From the NCBI GenBank assembly GCA_947172415.1, contig OX359190.1, positions 2,170,001 through 2,234,000 on the forward strand: DNA of 64,000 bases. Direction: 5' to 3'. The first letter of the stretch is position 1. Each line of letters opens with the position of its first letter. This document shows positions 1 to 10,560 of this stretch, piece after piece. The notes beneath the pieces are model-generated. The model did not search any database and was not told the origin of the DNA. It was given only the letters and a program-made list of their open reading frames with translations. The translations under genes were made by a program, and so were the position numbers. The DNA comes from Chondrosia reniformis (lineage: Eukaryota; Porifera; Demospongiae; Chondrillida; Chondrillidae).

Positions 1-38
1 GTACGTAGGTGTATAAGAGTAATAACATGTATTCTTAG

Positions 39-2999
39 GAGGAAGACACTAGCTTGAAGGAGGGAGACACTAGCTTGAAGGAGGGAGACACTAACTTGAA
101 GGAGGGAGACACTAGCTTGAAGGAGGGAGACACTAGCTTGAAGGAGGGAGACACTAGCTTGAAGGAGGGAGACACTAGCTTGAAGGAGGGAGACACTAGT
201 TTGAAGGAGGGAGGCACTAGCTTGAAGGAGGGAGACACTAGCTTGAAGGATGAATTTATCATTTTCAAGGTAGGTTTGTTGAAGTTTATTTTGATATTTT
301 TACTGATATATTGTCATGTTGTAGGAGAAGGAAATGAAGGAGAAGCAGACATTGATTGATCAAGTAGAGAGATTGAAGCAATCTGAAAGAGAGTACGAGC
401 TAAAGGTCAAAGAACTGATGAAGAGAAACACTCAGTTGAAGGTACGGTATCCTACTGTAACACCTCCCACACCTCTGCTGATTTAACCTGGCTGGATGTA
501 TTAACACTGCCTGCACACAACATCACTAGTTATCCACCAGTTTACACCTAATAGAGTAAGGATTACTTCTGTAACTGCTTCCAACTTATCTTTTGATGGT
601 TCGTCTTTTGACTTTTTGGACATCTAAAGACGCAGTTTGGTAAATATTTTGTTGACAAAAGGTTTACCAATTAAACTGTGTCTTTAGATGTCGAAAGATG
701 AACCTTCCAAAAGATACAGTACATATGGGACATACAGACACTTTGTTAAATAGATAGGTCAATTGAAGTCTCATCCTGACTGGTGAAAGTACATTGTGGA
801 CTAGAGAGCCAATAGTGCACTGACATTACATATTATTTACAAATTTAATGAGTTTCACCTTTTGACTTTTGTTTATAGGAATCTACAGCAAATTAACACA
901 TCTCATGTATGTACATAGATATATTTGTATGTTACCACTGCTAGTCTGTTGGAAATGCCTAATTTCCAATATATATTCAGTATCTTAAGATCTGGTGCTT
1001 AATGTGTCCACCTTTTTAATGTACTTTCTATGATGCAATTTTGAATTAACTGTATAATTTTTGAGTAAGAGTATTTGAAATTTGTTTAAATCTTTCTACA
1101 AATGCTACATCTCACTTCCATTGATATATGCTCTGTTGTGTGTATATACAGACGGAAGTAACTGATTTGAGCAGCAAAGGAACAGAGACACAACAGAAAA
1201 ACATTGGACTTCTTGAGGTATTAGGACACTGGAGAGGATTTATATTGTGTTATTTGACTTACAGGCTCTTAATACTGTAGGAGAGGATAGCTGAACTGAC
1301 CAGAGAACTGAGAGACACTCAGAAAGACAATCTACACCTGAAAGAACGTAATAATGATTTGAAGGAATCCAACATTGAATTAAAGGAGTCCAACATTGAA
1401 TTAAAGGAATCCATTTCAGAATTGAGGAAAACAAATTTAGATTTAAGGGATTCCAATAGCCAGACTACTGTAAATATCACTGTTGACATGTGATCAATAC
1501 ATATGTTATTTAATTTACTTGTCCAATCTTCTTATTGTAGGAGAGGATAGCTGCACTGACCAGTGAACTGAGAGACGCTCAAAGGAATGTAGCTGAACTG
1601 ACCAGAGAACTGAGAGATGCTCAGAAAGACAATCTACACCTGAAAGAGCGTAATAGTGATTTGAAGGAGTCCAACAGCCAGTCTACTGTGAGTGTCACTG
1701 TTGACATGTAATGAATATGGTTTTTGATCAATCCCCTTATATTGATATAGGAGAAGTTGGCTGAACTGACCAGAGAACTGAGAGATGCTCAAAGGAATGT
1801 AGAGAGACTAGAAGTTTACATAGAAAAAGGTATCAAAAGTTAGCTAGTATAGTGCTGTTTTGCAAAGAAATGTACTAGACTTGTTAATTGAGCTATTTGA
1901 TTCATTTCTACTATTTAGAAAAGCAAAGCAAAGGAGAATTAATGAGGTGAGTATATATAGAAGCAATTGTGCATAAATCCTTAAGTGAGTATGTATAAGC
2001 AATTCTTATATTATAAATCTTTTAGTTGGTCCTGATACAATAGTCTATTACAGTTGACTTGTATCTATTTCTACTCATCAGATATAGAGTAAACCTCACC
2101 AATGTCAATAGTCTACAGGGGTGAAGGAAGCTAGTAATTTGACTTTAGTTGGGCAAAGTTGTTGCTACTTGTTTCTGAAAATATAGAGATTCTGAAACTA
2201 AACTGACTCAAATTTGAATGAAGTCTGGAATAATTGTTAATGTTATTTTAATAACGTTTTTTGTCTAAAAGAACCCGTACTAAACCCACTTATGGTTAGT
2301 GTGCAATACAGTCAATTTTTAGAGAACTTTGACTCTTGCTAATTCCTTCACCAGTAAGTCTTCCTACTTTAATTTTACTCAAATTGTTGGCTCAACTTTT
2401 GAAGGGTCTGCCAGACCTCCTCTGCAGTCCCTGATTTCTGACTAATGTACATCAGTTAACTGGGCCAGTTGACTATGTACACAGGAAGATTAATTCTCTA
2501 ATTTTATTCATTACGCTTTAATGATATTCATAGAGTATGTCTTATAGACTAGAATTCTGTGTTATTATGTCCTTATAATATTCACTCAGAAATTCTACAA
2601 TAGATTACATGAAACGTGTCCCTAGACACTCCTAAAAGATGCATGATGTATGTATCTACGAATTAAGTATTTTATTACTTTCCACAGCACTGAACTCACA
2701 ACCAGACACATGGATGTGTTACTGAGTAAGGTCATTGATAAAGTTCCTCAGAAATGGGAGGAAATTGCAATTTGCCTTCGGTTTGGGGACAATAAGATAG
2801 CCTCAGTGGTAAGGATACAAAGTTAAACAATGAGGGACTATGTAAAGCCATGCTGAGATCTTGGCTGAGACAAGAAAAGGAGTCTGGTAGTCGTCCAAGG
2901 ACCTTGAACACATTGTATAAAGTCCTGGTGGATCGAAACTGTAAACTTGAGGCAAAGGAGCTGGTGGAGGCTGTGAAGGGACATGTGGAGAGGGAATGA
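39..2999 (+). CDS. Kelch/heptad-repeat/death-domain protein, copy 1 (5' end outside window, death domain frameshifted)
   Basis: This is the 3' part of a multi-exon gene whose kelch exons lie upstream of the window. Exons with GT-AG borders and consistent phase are 39-269 (about ten SLKEGDT heptads), 325-441, 1,152-1,217, 1,281-1,469, 1,541-1,687, 1,751-1,829, 1,919-1,946 and 2,688-2,999. The middle exons are Glu/Lys/Leu-rich with recurring RELRDAQ and LKESN segments and should form a coiled coil. The last exon begins a death domain (MDVLLSKVIDKVPQKWEEIA). Near 2,806 one extra base relative to copies 2 and 3 shifts the frame and ends the protein early, although a GTAAGG at the same place could act as a new donor. 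Death domains pair with one another in apoptosis and innate immune signalling. The function of this architecture is unknown, and the copy is probably defective. Confidence 0.75.
590..716. repeat. MITE-like inverted repeat in an intron
   Basis: A palindromic segment of about 125 bp lies in the intron after exon 441. Its arms read roughly ATCTTTTGATGGTTCGTCTT and its complement, with a second paired stretch around CATCTAAAGACGC / GTGTCTTTAGATG. The same hairpin lies at about 14,100-14,226 in copy 2, and a partly deleted version at 30,652-30,745 in copy 3, so it predates the triplication. It has the structure of a small foldback element. No transposase relationship can be read from it. Confidence 0.6.
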
Positions 3000-3818
3000 G
3001 GGTTAGCTGATGTTATAAGTGTGTTGTTGTTCATATAGTCAGAGGTGCATGGAAAGTATTATTTTGTTAAAAAGGTGAATTTAAATGAACAATTTACGTC
3101 TAAAGGGAATGTCTAATAGTGACTGGTGTTACTAATTATATTCATGACCAATAGTAGTTGGTGCTCCCTCTCTCCCTCCTGTAGATGTGAAGGGAGTGTA
3201 GAGGGTGTGATGGTTAATAAATGGTTAATAAATGTCAAGTGTTATTCTTGTGGTGTGTCGCATGCTACTTCTTAATTTCTTCATTTAACAATATTTCACA
3301 TTCCATTCACGCAGTGAGAGCAACTTTGCAGTCTTTTAACAAACTATTGGATTACAGAAAGAAAATTAACTAAATAAGCAATAATCAGAAGCAGTCCTGA
3401 CAATCTCTTTTATACGATACATGTATTTTATTTAGCCTTTAACTGTTTGTCAACCATGTAACATAACTTTAATTTTGTGTCAATGGTGTTTGATGTTTGA
3501 TGTTTGTATTGAGCTAAGTGGAGTACCAGTATTATAATGACAGTATCGTATACCAACATAAAGTGCCATCTGCAGCGGAAGAATGTTCTATAAATACGTA
3601 CAATTACGTCATTCAATCGTCTTTACACGTTGTTTGTAAACACTGAACTTGAATATTGCACGTTATGTCAATTTAATTGAAGTTTATTGATCACAAGCAT
3701 TATTCTGTGACTATTTATATACATGTATGTGTGCAGGAGTAAATTTGTGAGTTAAGTGGTTTAAGTACTGTGAGGTTTCAAGCAAAGAGGGTGACGAACT
3801 GTTCCACTTGAAAAGCAC
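3000..3818 (+). other. Spacer and promoter region between death-domain gene and elongase 1
   Basis: No coding exon is visible. The equivalent spacers are 17,258-18,042 (block 2) and 33,325-34,261 (block 3). All three end in a conserved stretch of about 200 bp before the elongase ATG, which should contain its promoter and 5' UTR. Block 3 diverges from the others between about 33,340 and 33,760. A TGCA insertion at 3,046-3,049 distinguishes block 1 from block 2. Confidence 0.6.
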
Positions 3819-4556
3819 ATGATGACGTCGACTGGAGCTGCAGGTCTTGAAGAGACAGTAGGACTCCGACTAACTGCTGTGACTACTAAACTCTGCAGTT
3901 TACATAGTTTTCCACTGTTTGTTGTTTATCTCATTTTCACTGCATCTGCTCGTCTTATTTGGAAGGTGGCTGCACCCGTAGATCTGAAGATTCCATTAAT
4001 ATTGCACAATTTGACTTGCTTTGTGGCGAGTGTGTACACGTTCGTTGCTGGAGTGTACGCATTGACAACAACACCGTCTTTGCTCACTGTTTCTGAAGGA
4101 AACTCGAACGTTATCCACGTCTTATATGGATATTGGATAAGCAAGGTGATTGAACTCTTGGATACCGTATTTATTATCTTTCGACACAAGAAACGGCAGC
4201 TAACGGCGCTTCATGTTTTTCATCACTCGAGTATGCTGCTCCTTGCAGATTTCGCTTACAGCAGGACGCGTTGGACTCCATGCAATATCAGTCGGTTTCA
4301 CCATTAATTCCTTTGTACACATAGTCATGTACGGCTATTACAACCTAGCAACCTTCTACAGCCTCAGCTCAGCATGGTGGAAGAAAGGAGTGACACAGCT
4401 GCAGATTATCCACTTTTTGTTTGTATTTATGTGGGAGTTTATGGCTACGTGAACTACGGGTATTGTATTTATTCCATTATTTATCCCGTAGCAATCTTAT
4501 TATTCTTTATAAACTTTTACTATAATGCCTACTTATCCAAAAGATTCAAGAAGTAA
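3819..4556 (+). pseudogene. ELOVL-type very-long-chain fatty acid elongase, copy 1 (frameshifted)
   Basis: The ELO family catalyses the condensation step of fatty-acid elongation in the ER membrane. Family signatures visible here are KVIELLDTVFIIFRHKKRQ, the catalytic histidine box HVFHH, and NSFVHIVMYGYYN in the continuing frame. The C-terminus ends in a lysine-rich tail (SKRFKK) typical of an ER-retention signal. The reading frame runs open from the ATG at 3,819 to about 4,280, where a 4-bp TGCA insertion (4,281-4,284), absent from copies 2 and 3, shifts the frame. A second shift near 4,427 (one T fewer than copy 2) follows. The gene appears intronless in all three blocks. As assembled it cannot encode a full elongase. 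Which ELOVL subfamily it belongs to cannot be decided by eye. Confidence 0.88.
4281..4284. other. TGCA tetranucleotide insertion in elongase copy 1
   Basis: Copies 2 and 3 read GGACTCCAATATCAG where copy 1 reads GGACTCCATGCAATATCAG. The flanks are identical. The four bases shift the elongase frame just after the histidine box. It is one of at least eight such differences in the window. Confidence 0.9.
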
Positions 4557-4904
4557 TTAAAGAAGACTACGATGAAGCTAAAGAAGAGACTGTATATTAA
4601 GAGAGTTTACGTATAACAAGTCTTTTATTTCTATTACACCTTGCATATACATGCACCAAAGTAGCTATGTGCACACCAAAGCTCCAAAGTAAGTAAGCCA
4701 AAGCAGCTATACTTTTGTGTTGTATATTGAATTGCATGCCCAATTCATTTTCACTATTAAATTTTGGACGGTATTGAACAAGTGGAATTTTGCCATTGTA
4801 GAAAGCTTTTTAATTCATTAAAATATATAAATTTTAAATAAGATTGATGGATGCAATGTATATTCATGTGACTGTCACATGACCTGATGTTCCTCACATC
4901 AGTA

Positions 4905-7618
4905 CTAACAAATGAATGGCATGTCAGGCATTTCTTGTGATGTACTTCGCGTGGGGGAGGACTTTGAACTCTGTCGGGTAGTTCTAGTTACCTCCGAAGG
5001 GGAGGTGTCCCAGGAGGTGGTGTGGTCCTTCTCTTTGGATTTACTCTTCTCAGACTTGACTGGTTTGTGTTTCTTCTTATCACTCTTCTTTTGTTTCTTC
5101 TTTGAAGACTTTCCTACAGTGATACAACGTCATACAGGGGCTTGGAGTGGAGGGTGGAGGCTGTATAGGCTCTATATGTATACACACTTGTATGTTCAGC
5201 TGATCTAGTCTAGTGTACTTTGACTGTGAAGCACACACTAACTTTAATACACAAAGTTTGATACAAGCTGAGAATAGGTTTAGTAATATTCTCCTAAAGT
5301 CAATCCATAACTTAATATAGGTACTGTCATTGGATATACAGTACAATAAAATGATATAGCACTGGTTACACAAGACACATGCTAGGTGCTTCATATTGTA
5401 CCTTCTTTGTGTAGTGATGATGCAATACTGGCAGCACTCCCTGTGGAGCTGGTCTCCCAGTTTCCCTTCTTATTCAGAGGAGGAGCTAACGGTTCATGTT
5501 CCTTAATACCTAGCACATTTGAAGTGTATAACAGACCATCACATCACAATATTCCATAAAGTTAGTAATTAAAATTTAGTAATTCTAAAGTTTGTGCAGA
5601 AGTTATATATATAATTCAGAATGCAAGTGAGTGTTGATCTATAGTATATGTAGTGAACAGTCCATTGGTCAATAGGTATATTGCTTGCATATATTCTATA
5701 CACATGTACGTGCATGTTGTATGTGAAGGTCTATTCTGACCAACTGTATGGAGGTAGACATTATTACTTTCATTGAGTGAGTCTTCATCTTGAAAAGATG
5801 CTCTTCTCTTCCCAAGAGGTGAGAGCTTGGAGGAGGAGCTCAGCAGTCTTGTTCTTATCTCCTTCCTCTGCTCCTCTGTGTGCTGGGGACACTTGACTGA
5901 ACGTGTACACAGTCTCTTTGTCCTCTCAGACACAACTCCACAAATTGAGTTCAATGTACTTCTTTGCTTTTCTGAGGAGAGAGAGAAAGAGAGAGAGAGA
6001 GAGAGGATTAGTAGAGACAAAAATGTCAACAAAACAGAAATGTGCTACACTAAAAATATAGATAAATATATATTTAGTGATAATGGACACATTAAATGTG
6101 TCTAGTGTTGTCTAGTGTTTTAGAGTCCTATAGATCATCATATATATACCAGTTATATCTCCATATATATGTATATGTTCAGTGTTTCTTGAATTTATCT
6201 ATTAAACTATAGAACTACACAATCCAAGAGACATTTGGGACATATTTTCAAATTTACTATTAAGTATGGAAGGTATGCATCCAAAATATCGCTTTAAGAA
6301 TTTTCGTCTCATACAAAAGTTCAACTGTATCAATCTCTTAAATGGTTTACTTTTAGTTTTAGCATAAAACACAATTGGATTGTACTGAAGTTGAAATGCT
6401 GACAAACAATTATATTTTTAGACAATCAAAAAGTCCAAAAATCAACTATTTCTGATCAATATAAAGCTATGTAAGGCTATAGCTATAACTGGAAGGAAGT
6501 CTTATAATTTACCGTACTTATACTGTTTCCATGGCAACACATTACTAACCTTGAGGAAATGTTAGAAAGTTGGCAACCGTTAGTGGAACAGAAGTCGGCT
6601 GAAGGAAACAATTCATTTCACTTACATAGTTATTGTATAAATATCATATATACGTATGTACTAAGTTATAAAGATATACACTCACAATAGCTATACAAAC
6701 ATACTTTAGTCTTCTCTGTGGTTTGTGTGGGAGGGGGAGGAGGAGGAGGGGGCGGGTCTATCTTGACACTCCTCTTTGGAGTAGGTGAAGCTGTTCTGTC
6801 TTTCTCCCTATCTCTCTCCCTATCCTTCTTCGGCCTCTTGGAACCTGCAGTTAAGAAGGTCAGCTAGGAATGTATGCAACCAGTTCTGTGATTCATAAGT
6901 CAGATCTCTAATAGATATAATTATTATATTTGGGGTACTTAAATCTAGTCAACTATTGCTTTCAAATAATTAATTATGAAATAGTAATGACTTACACGTA
7001 TTTACATCTTATAACATCAAATAAATACTATATATATTCTTCTACAGATTAAGGATGTTGAGAATGGCTGACAAGATTAGAAATTTTATACTGTATCACC
7101 TAAATTGCAATACATGTATACCTTGGAAAGTGCACATGTATATGTGTATATATCTTATATTCAATAAATGTGATTGGTGGATCTCATCAAGACTGTACAA
7201 CCGAGTCTCAATTATGGCCAATCTAATCCATTCCAAAGACATGACATCCACTACTGATGTTACAATTTATTTACAATCTTTGTTTTATCCTTCTCGCTAT
7301 TATGTGTGTGCAGTCTAATCCAGTATTACCTTTCTTGTCCGGTACATAACTTTGTCAGTTTATTAGAATTATGCAGCCATTTATCAGATTAGGAATTTGC
7401 CTTTTAACTTTTTGGAGACATTTTCTTGTCATAATGTCAAATTTCATCACGTTATTTAAGTTCTAAAGTCAAGCATTAGTTCTACTCATGACTCATGTCT
7501 CTCATCTTTCTTACCTCTTTGGTCAATGTTACCTGGATCTGGGTCGATCAGTTCTTTGTAGTATCCCAGTTTAATAGCACGATGAAGTTCAAAGGTTACT
7601 TCTAGAAATAATTCATCT
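4905..7618 (-). pseudogene. ATXN7L3/SGF11-like gene, copy 1 (5'-truncated, zinc-finger exon lost)
   Basis: Minus-strand exons can be matched one by one to the complete copy at 49,426-56,341: 6,705-6,844 (Lys/Arg-rich, then a run of nine prolines), 6,550-6,598, 5,768-5,971 (SCA7-type domain with CGVVSERTKRLCTRSVKCPQ), 5,402-5,509 and 4,905-5,113 (Lys-rich C-terminus, stop at 4,905-4,907). The first-exon remnant near 7,510-7,618 keeps VDELFLEVTFELHRAIKLGY but not the original start. The exon carrying the SGF11 zinc finger is missing: sequence jumps across it at about 7,362. A short upstream exon (METSHIVNQEQLDTPL, donor near 7,797) might supply a new start but cannot be proven. Probably non-functional, though the SCA7 part is still open. 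Confidence 0.8.
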
Positions 7619-7935
7619 ACGTTTGTAAAAACCGTAGCATATAATTATGGTAAAGCTGTATTAGTAGTGTTCGCTATATAAACATTACGAAATGATGCAT
7701 ACCTTAGATAGTTCTTAATGAGAATTAAGGAAAAATTGCTTGATTCAACAGAAAATATGAAATAATTATAAAATTGTACAAAAATGGTAGACTTACAAGT
7801 GGTGTATCTAACTGTTCCTGATTGACTATATGAGAAGTCTCCATCTTTTGAAAGCAACTGAATATTATATATGTAACGATAGGAGGAGAAATGGTGTGAT
7901 AGATTATTCATACAGTATACCCTAATGTTTATGCA

Positions 7936-8090
7936 AAGTGGAAGTTGTGTATATAAACAAACAAACAATTAAAAGGTCACTAATTATCAAACTGCTGGAA
8001 GTTGTGTTTATAAACAAACAAACAATTAAAAGATCACTAATTATCAAATTGCTGGAAGTTGTGTTTATAAACAAACAAACATGGATGGAT
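7936..8090. repeat. Tandem repeat, about 57-bp unit, three copies
   Basis: The segment GGAAGTTGTGTTTATAAACA followed by ACAAACAATTAAAAG recurs three times. The same array occurs at about 22,488-22,640 in block 2. It marks the junction where ATXN7L3 exon 1 sequence gives way to the block spacer. Confidence 0.8.
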
Positions 8091-9680
8091 TAGGACTAAG
8101 GGCAATCACTTTTAGAAGTAAGCTTCAATATTCAAAATATTCAAAAAGATGAGATGTTTGCAAATCAATTGCAAATACCATACATTTTAGGATCAGAAAT
8201 AAATTAATTTCTTAATTCCCTTTTACGTACATTATACGTAGGACCAAAAAGTGATGCATAACACATTTATGATAAACAGTAGCTTCACAAGAATGTTGGG
8301 AAACAATAGGTAACCATTAATCACAATTCAAAAGTGTATGCATAAGGACTTTTCAGTAATGTTTAAATGAGGAAAATTTGATAGCCTGCATAAATTAAAT
8401 CATTGTGGCCTTTGAAGGCTGTGCTAGCACAATGGTATCTTAGTTGTGGGTACGTGGTCTACTTTTCTAAGACCTTTATACGTTACTCCCTACACAATGC
8501 ACATGCTATGTAGCAATCACAGTGTATACGTACATGTCAGGCCATACGTACGTAGGTATACAAATGATGGTTCAGCAACTAAATCCTCTTATAATGGTTT
8601 ATCCTTTGACTTTTAGAAACAGTATTAGTAACTCTTTGAATCAACCAGATCAATTCACATGTGAGTAGGTGTTGGTAGGGGGCTAATTGCATTGTGTGTT
8701 TGCATTGTGTGTTTATGGACCTCAAAAGAGGTTGAATAATTTATGTATCACCAAAATTCTCAAATATTTATACGTAGATGGCCATTTTTCTAACACACTG
8801 CTTGGAAGATGTACATAGCAACTAAAAGCTATCTAGTATAAGGAAACTCTTTGAATCTATGTACATATACAGACAGTGTGTCAAAAAAACTTTAACTTAA
8901 ACTTGTTCCATATGCCTCACATACTTTACATGTAGGTGTGCCATCCTTGCCATATTCTTGCCATATTCTGCAGATTAACCTCAACTGAGTAGGACCATTA
9001 ATTCCCCTGGACCAGAAAGACCTGCAGATCCATGCAGATCCAGAAGCTCCTTGTTCACCAACTGTCTTAGTTGTGGGTATGTGGTCTACTTTTCTAAGAC
9101 CTTTTACACATTACTCCCTACACAATGCACATGCTATGTAGCAATCACAGTGTATACATACATGTCAGGCCATACGTACGTAGGTATAAAACTATATATG
9201 ATTCAGCAGCTAAATCCTCTTGCTTTATCCTTTTCAGTATTATAATAACTCTTTCAATCAACCAGATCAATTCACATGTGAGTAGGTGTTGGTAGGAGGC
9301 TAATTGCATTGTGTGTTTATGGACCTCAAAAGAGGTTGAATAATTTACTATATACGTACTATATACGTATATATGTGAAAGGAGAAGTATGTAATAGTCC
9401 ACCTTCATTATTGTTATTGGAGTACAATCTTCATTTGTTATTGTGTAATCACTCACATTCCATTCTCTTATATTTTTGTCTGTTGTGAGGTGAATGTAAC
9501 TTTGCGCTGTTCTTATTCAAACAACATCTCCTCCCTCTGCACCTAACAGAAATGTCACTACATATTAAAATACATTTTCTTCACTTATTTAAATAAGTGT
9601 GTACTTGAAGGGTTTAAAATTACTTCTTTAATATCTACACATTCACTTAGTAACTATGAACGTGCATCATCTTTAATGTT
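8091..9680. other. Block spacer with an internal duplication
   Basis: No convincing gene is visible. A segment of about 120 bp at 8,441-8,562 (from CTTAGTTGTGGGTACGTGG to ACGTACGTAGGTATA) is repeated with few changes at 9,064-9,190; block 2 has only one copy, at about 23,006-23,117. A short collagen-like piece lies at about 9,005-9,060. The region is AT-rich with runs of TACGTA. Confidence 0.6.
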
Positions 9681-9682
9681 AT

Positions 9683-10042
9683 AACCTCTCCAGTGTGACC
9701 ACCTCTCTAATGTGACCACCTCTCTAATGTGACTACCTCTCTAATGTGACCACCTCTCAAATGTTATAACCTCTCCAGTGTGACCACCTCTCTAATGTGA
9801 CCACCTCTCAAATGTTATAACCTCTCCAGTGTGACCACCTCTCTAATGTGACCACCTCTCTAATGTGACCACCTCTCTAATGTGACCACCTCTCTAGTGT
9901 GACCACTTCTCTAGTGTGATCACCTCTCTAATGTGATCACCTCTCTAATGTGACCACCTCTCTAATGTGACCACCTCTCTAATGTGACCACCTTCCTAAT
10001 GTGACCACCTCTCTAATGTGACCACCTCTCTAATGTGACCAC
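9683..10042. repeat. Minisatellite, 18-bp unit
   Basis: About 20 tandem units of CTCTCTAATGTGACCACC, with occasional variants (CTCCAGTGTGACC, TTATAACCTC) that form a loose higher-order pattern at the left end. Block 2 lacks the array at the corresponding place, so it arose or expanded after duplication. Confidence 0.92.
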
Positions 10043-10059
10043 ACTAAAAACTGAAACTT

Positions 10060-10275
10060 GTTCCATATGCCTCACATACTTTACATGTAGGTCTGCCATC
10101 CTTGCCATATTCTGCAGACTAACCTCAACTAAGTAGGACCAGTAATTCCCCTGGACCAGAAAGACCTGCAGATCCAGAAGCTCCTTGTTCAACAGCTGCA
10201 CCAGTGGGACCACAATCTCCAACTGTTCCAGGTAGACTCTGTAGTCATGTATTACCAGGCATAGGAGCAACAAGT
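10060..10275 (-). pseudogene. Collagen-like (Gly-X-Y) gene remnant
   Basis: On the minus strand the stretch 10,137-10,232 translates to Gly-X-Y-like triplets (GTV GDC GPT GAA, then GAS GSA GLS GPG). The block 2 copy at 23,537-23,632 is cleaner (GTG GDC GPT GAA GEQ GAS GSA GLS GPG). A shorter third piece is near 9,005-9,060. There is no open frame of gene length and no partner exon nearby, so it is best read as a decayed exon of a collagen or C1q-like gene carried in the block. Confidence 0.5.
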
Positions 10276-10560
10276 TCTTTCACCAATTATCTCCACCAGC
10301 TTCTGTATGGTAGACCGGTAGACATCATTTTTGTAAATGTTTTTTATTTACTTTAAACATTACGAAATGATGCATACCTTACTGTATTTGGAAGGCAACA
10401 CTTACTCGGGTTTTCCTCTCATGCAGAAGAGGCGGGATGAACCAGATCTGCCGCCAATAGTTCAACGGTGTCAATAGTTGTTATAGTGACAGTTAGAGTT
10501 ATATAGAGCAGTCAGTGAAGTGTTTTCTCAGTTTTTAGTTTTGTTCGCTTTGCTGAAGAT

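Noticed and set aside
35-268. Minus-strand ORF of repeated VSPSFKL, with equivalents at 13,275-13,895 and 29,969-30,328
   Set aside because: It is the complement of the SLKEGDT-coding minisatellite. The plus strand has matching splice borders and continues in phase into other exons.
411-441. Possible hammerhead ribozyme core (CTGATGAAGAGAAAC)
   Set aside because: There is no room for stem II between the core boxes, no flanking stems, and the stretch is a coding exon conserved as protein in all three copies.
1240-1434. Small minus-strand ORFs over coiled-coil exons and introns
   Set aside because: They overlap plus-strand exons with conserved splice borders and have no conserved counterpart in the other blocks.
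4912-5208. Plus-strand ORFs over the ATXN7L3 3' exons (also 20,215-20,493 and 49,433-49,711)
   Set aside because: They are shadows of the minus-strand Lys-rich last exon, which has acceptor site, phase and stop consistent with upstream exons.
9683-10042. CRISPR-like array
   Set aside because: Units are contiguous 18-bp repeats without unique spacers, in a eukaryotic context; this is a minisatellite. The same applies to 12,837-13,113 and 29,492-29,815.
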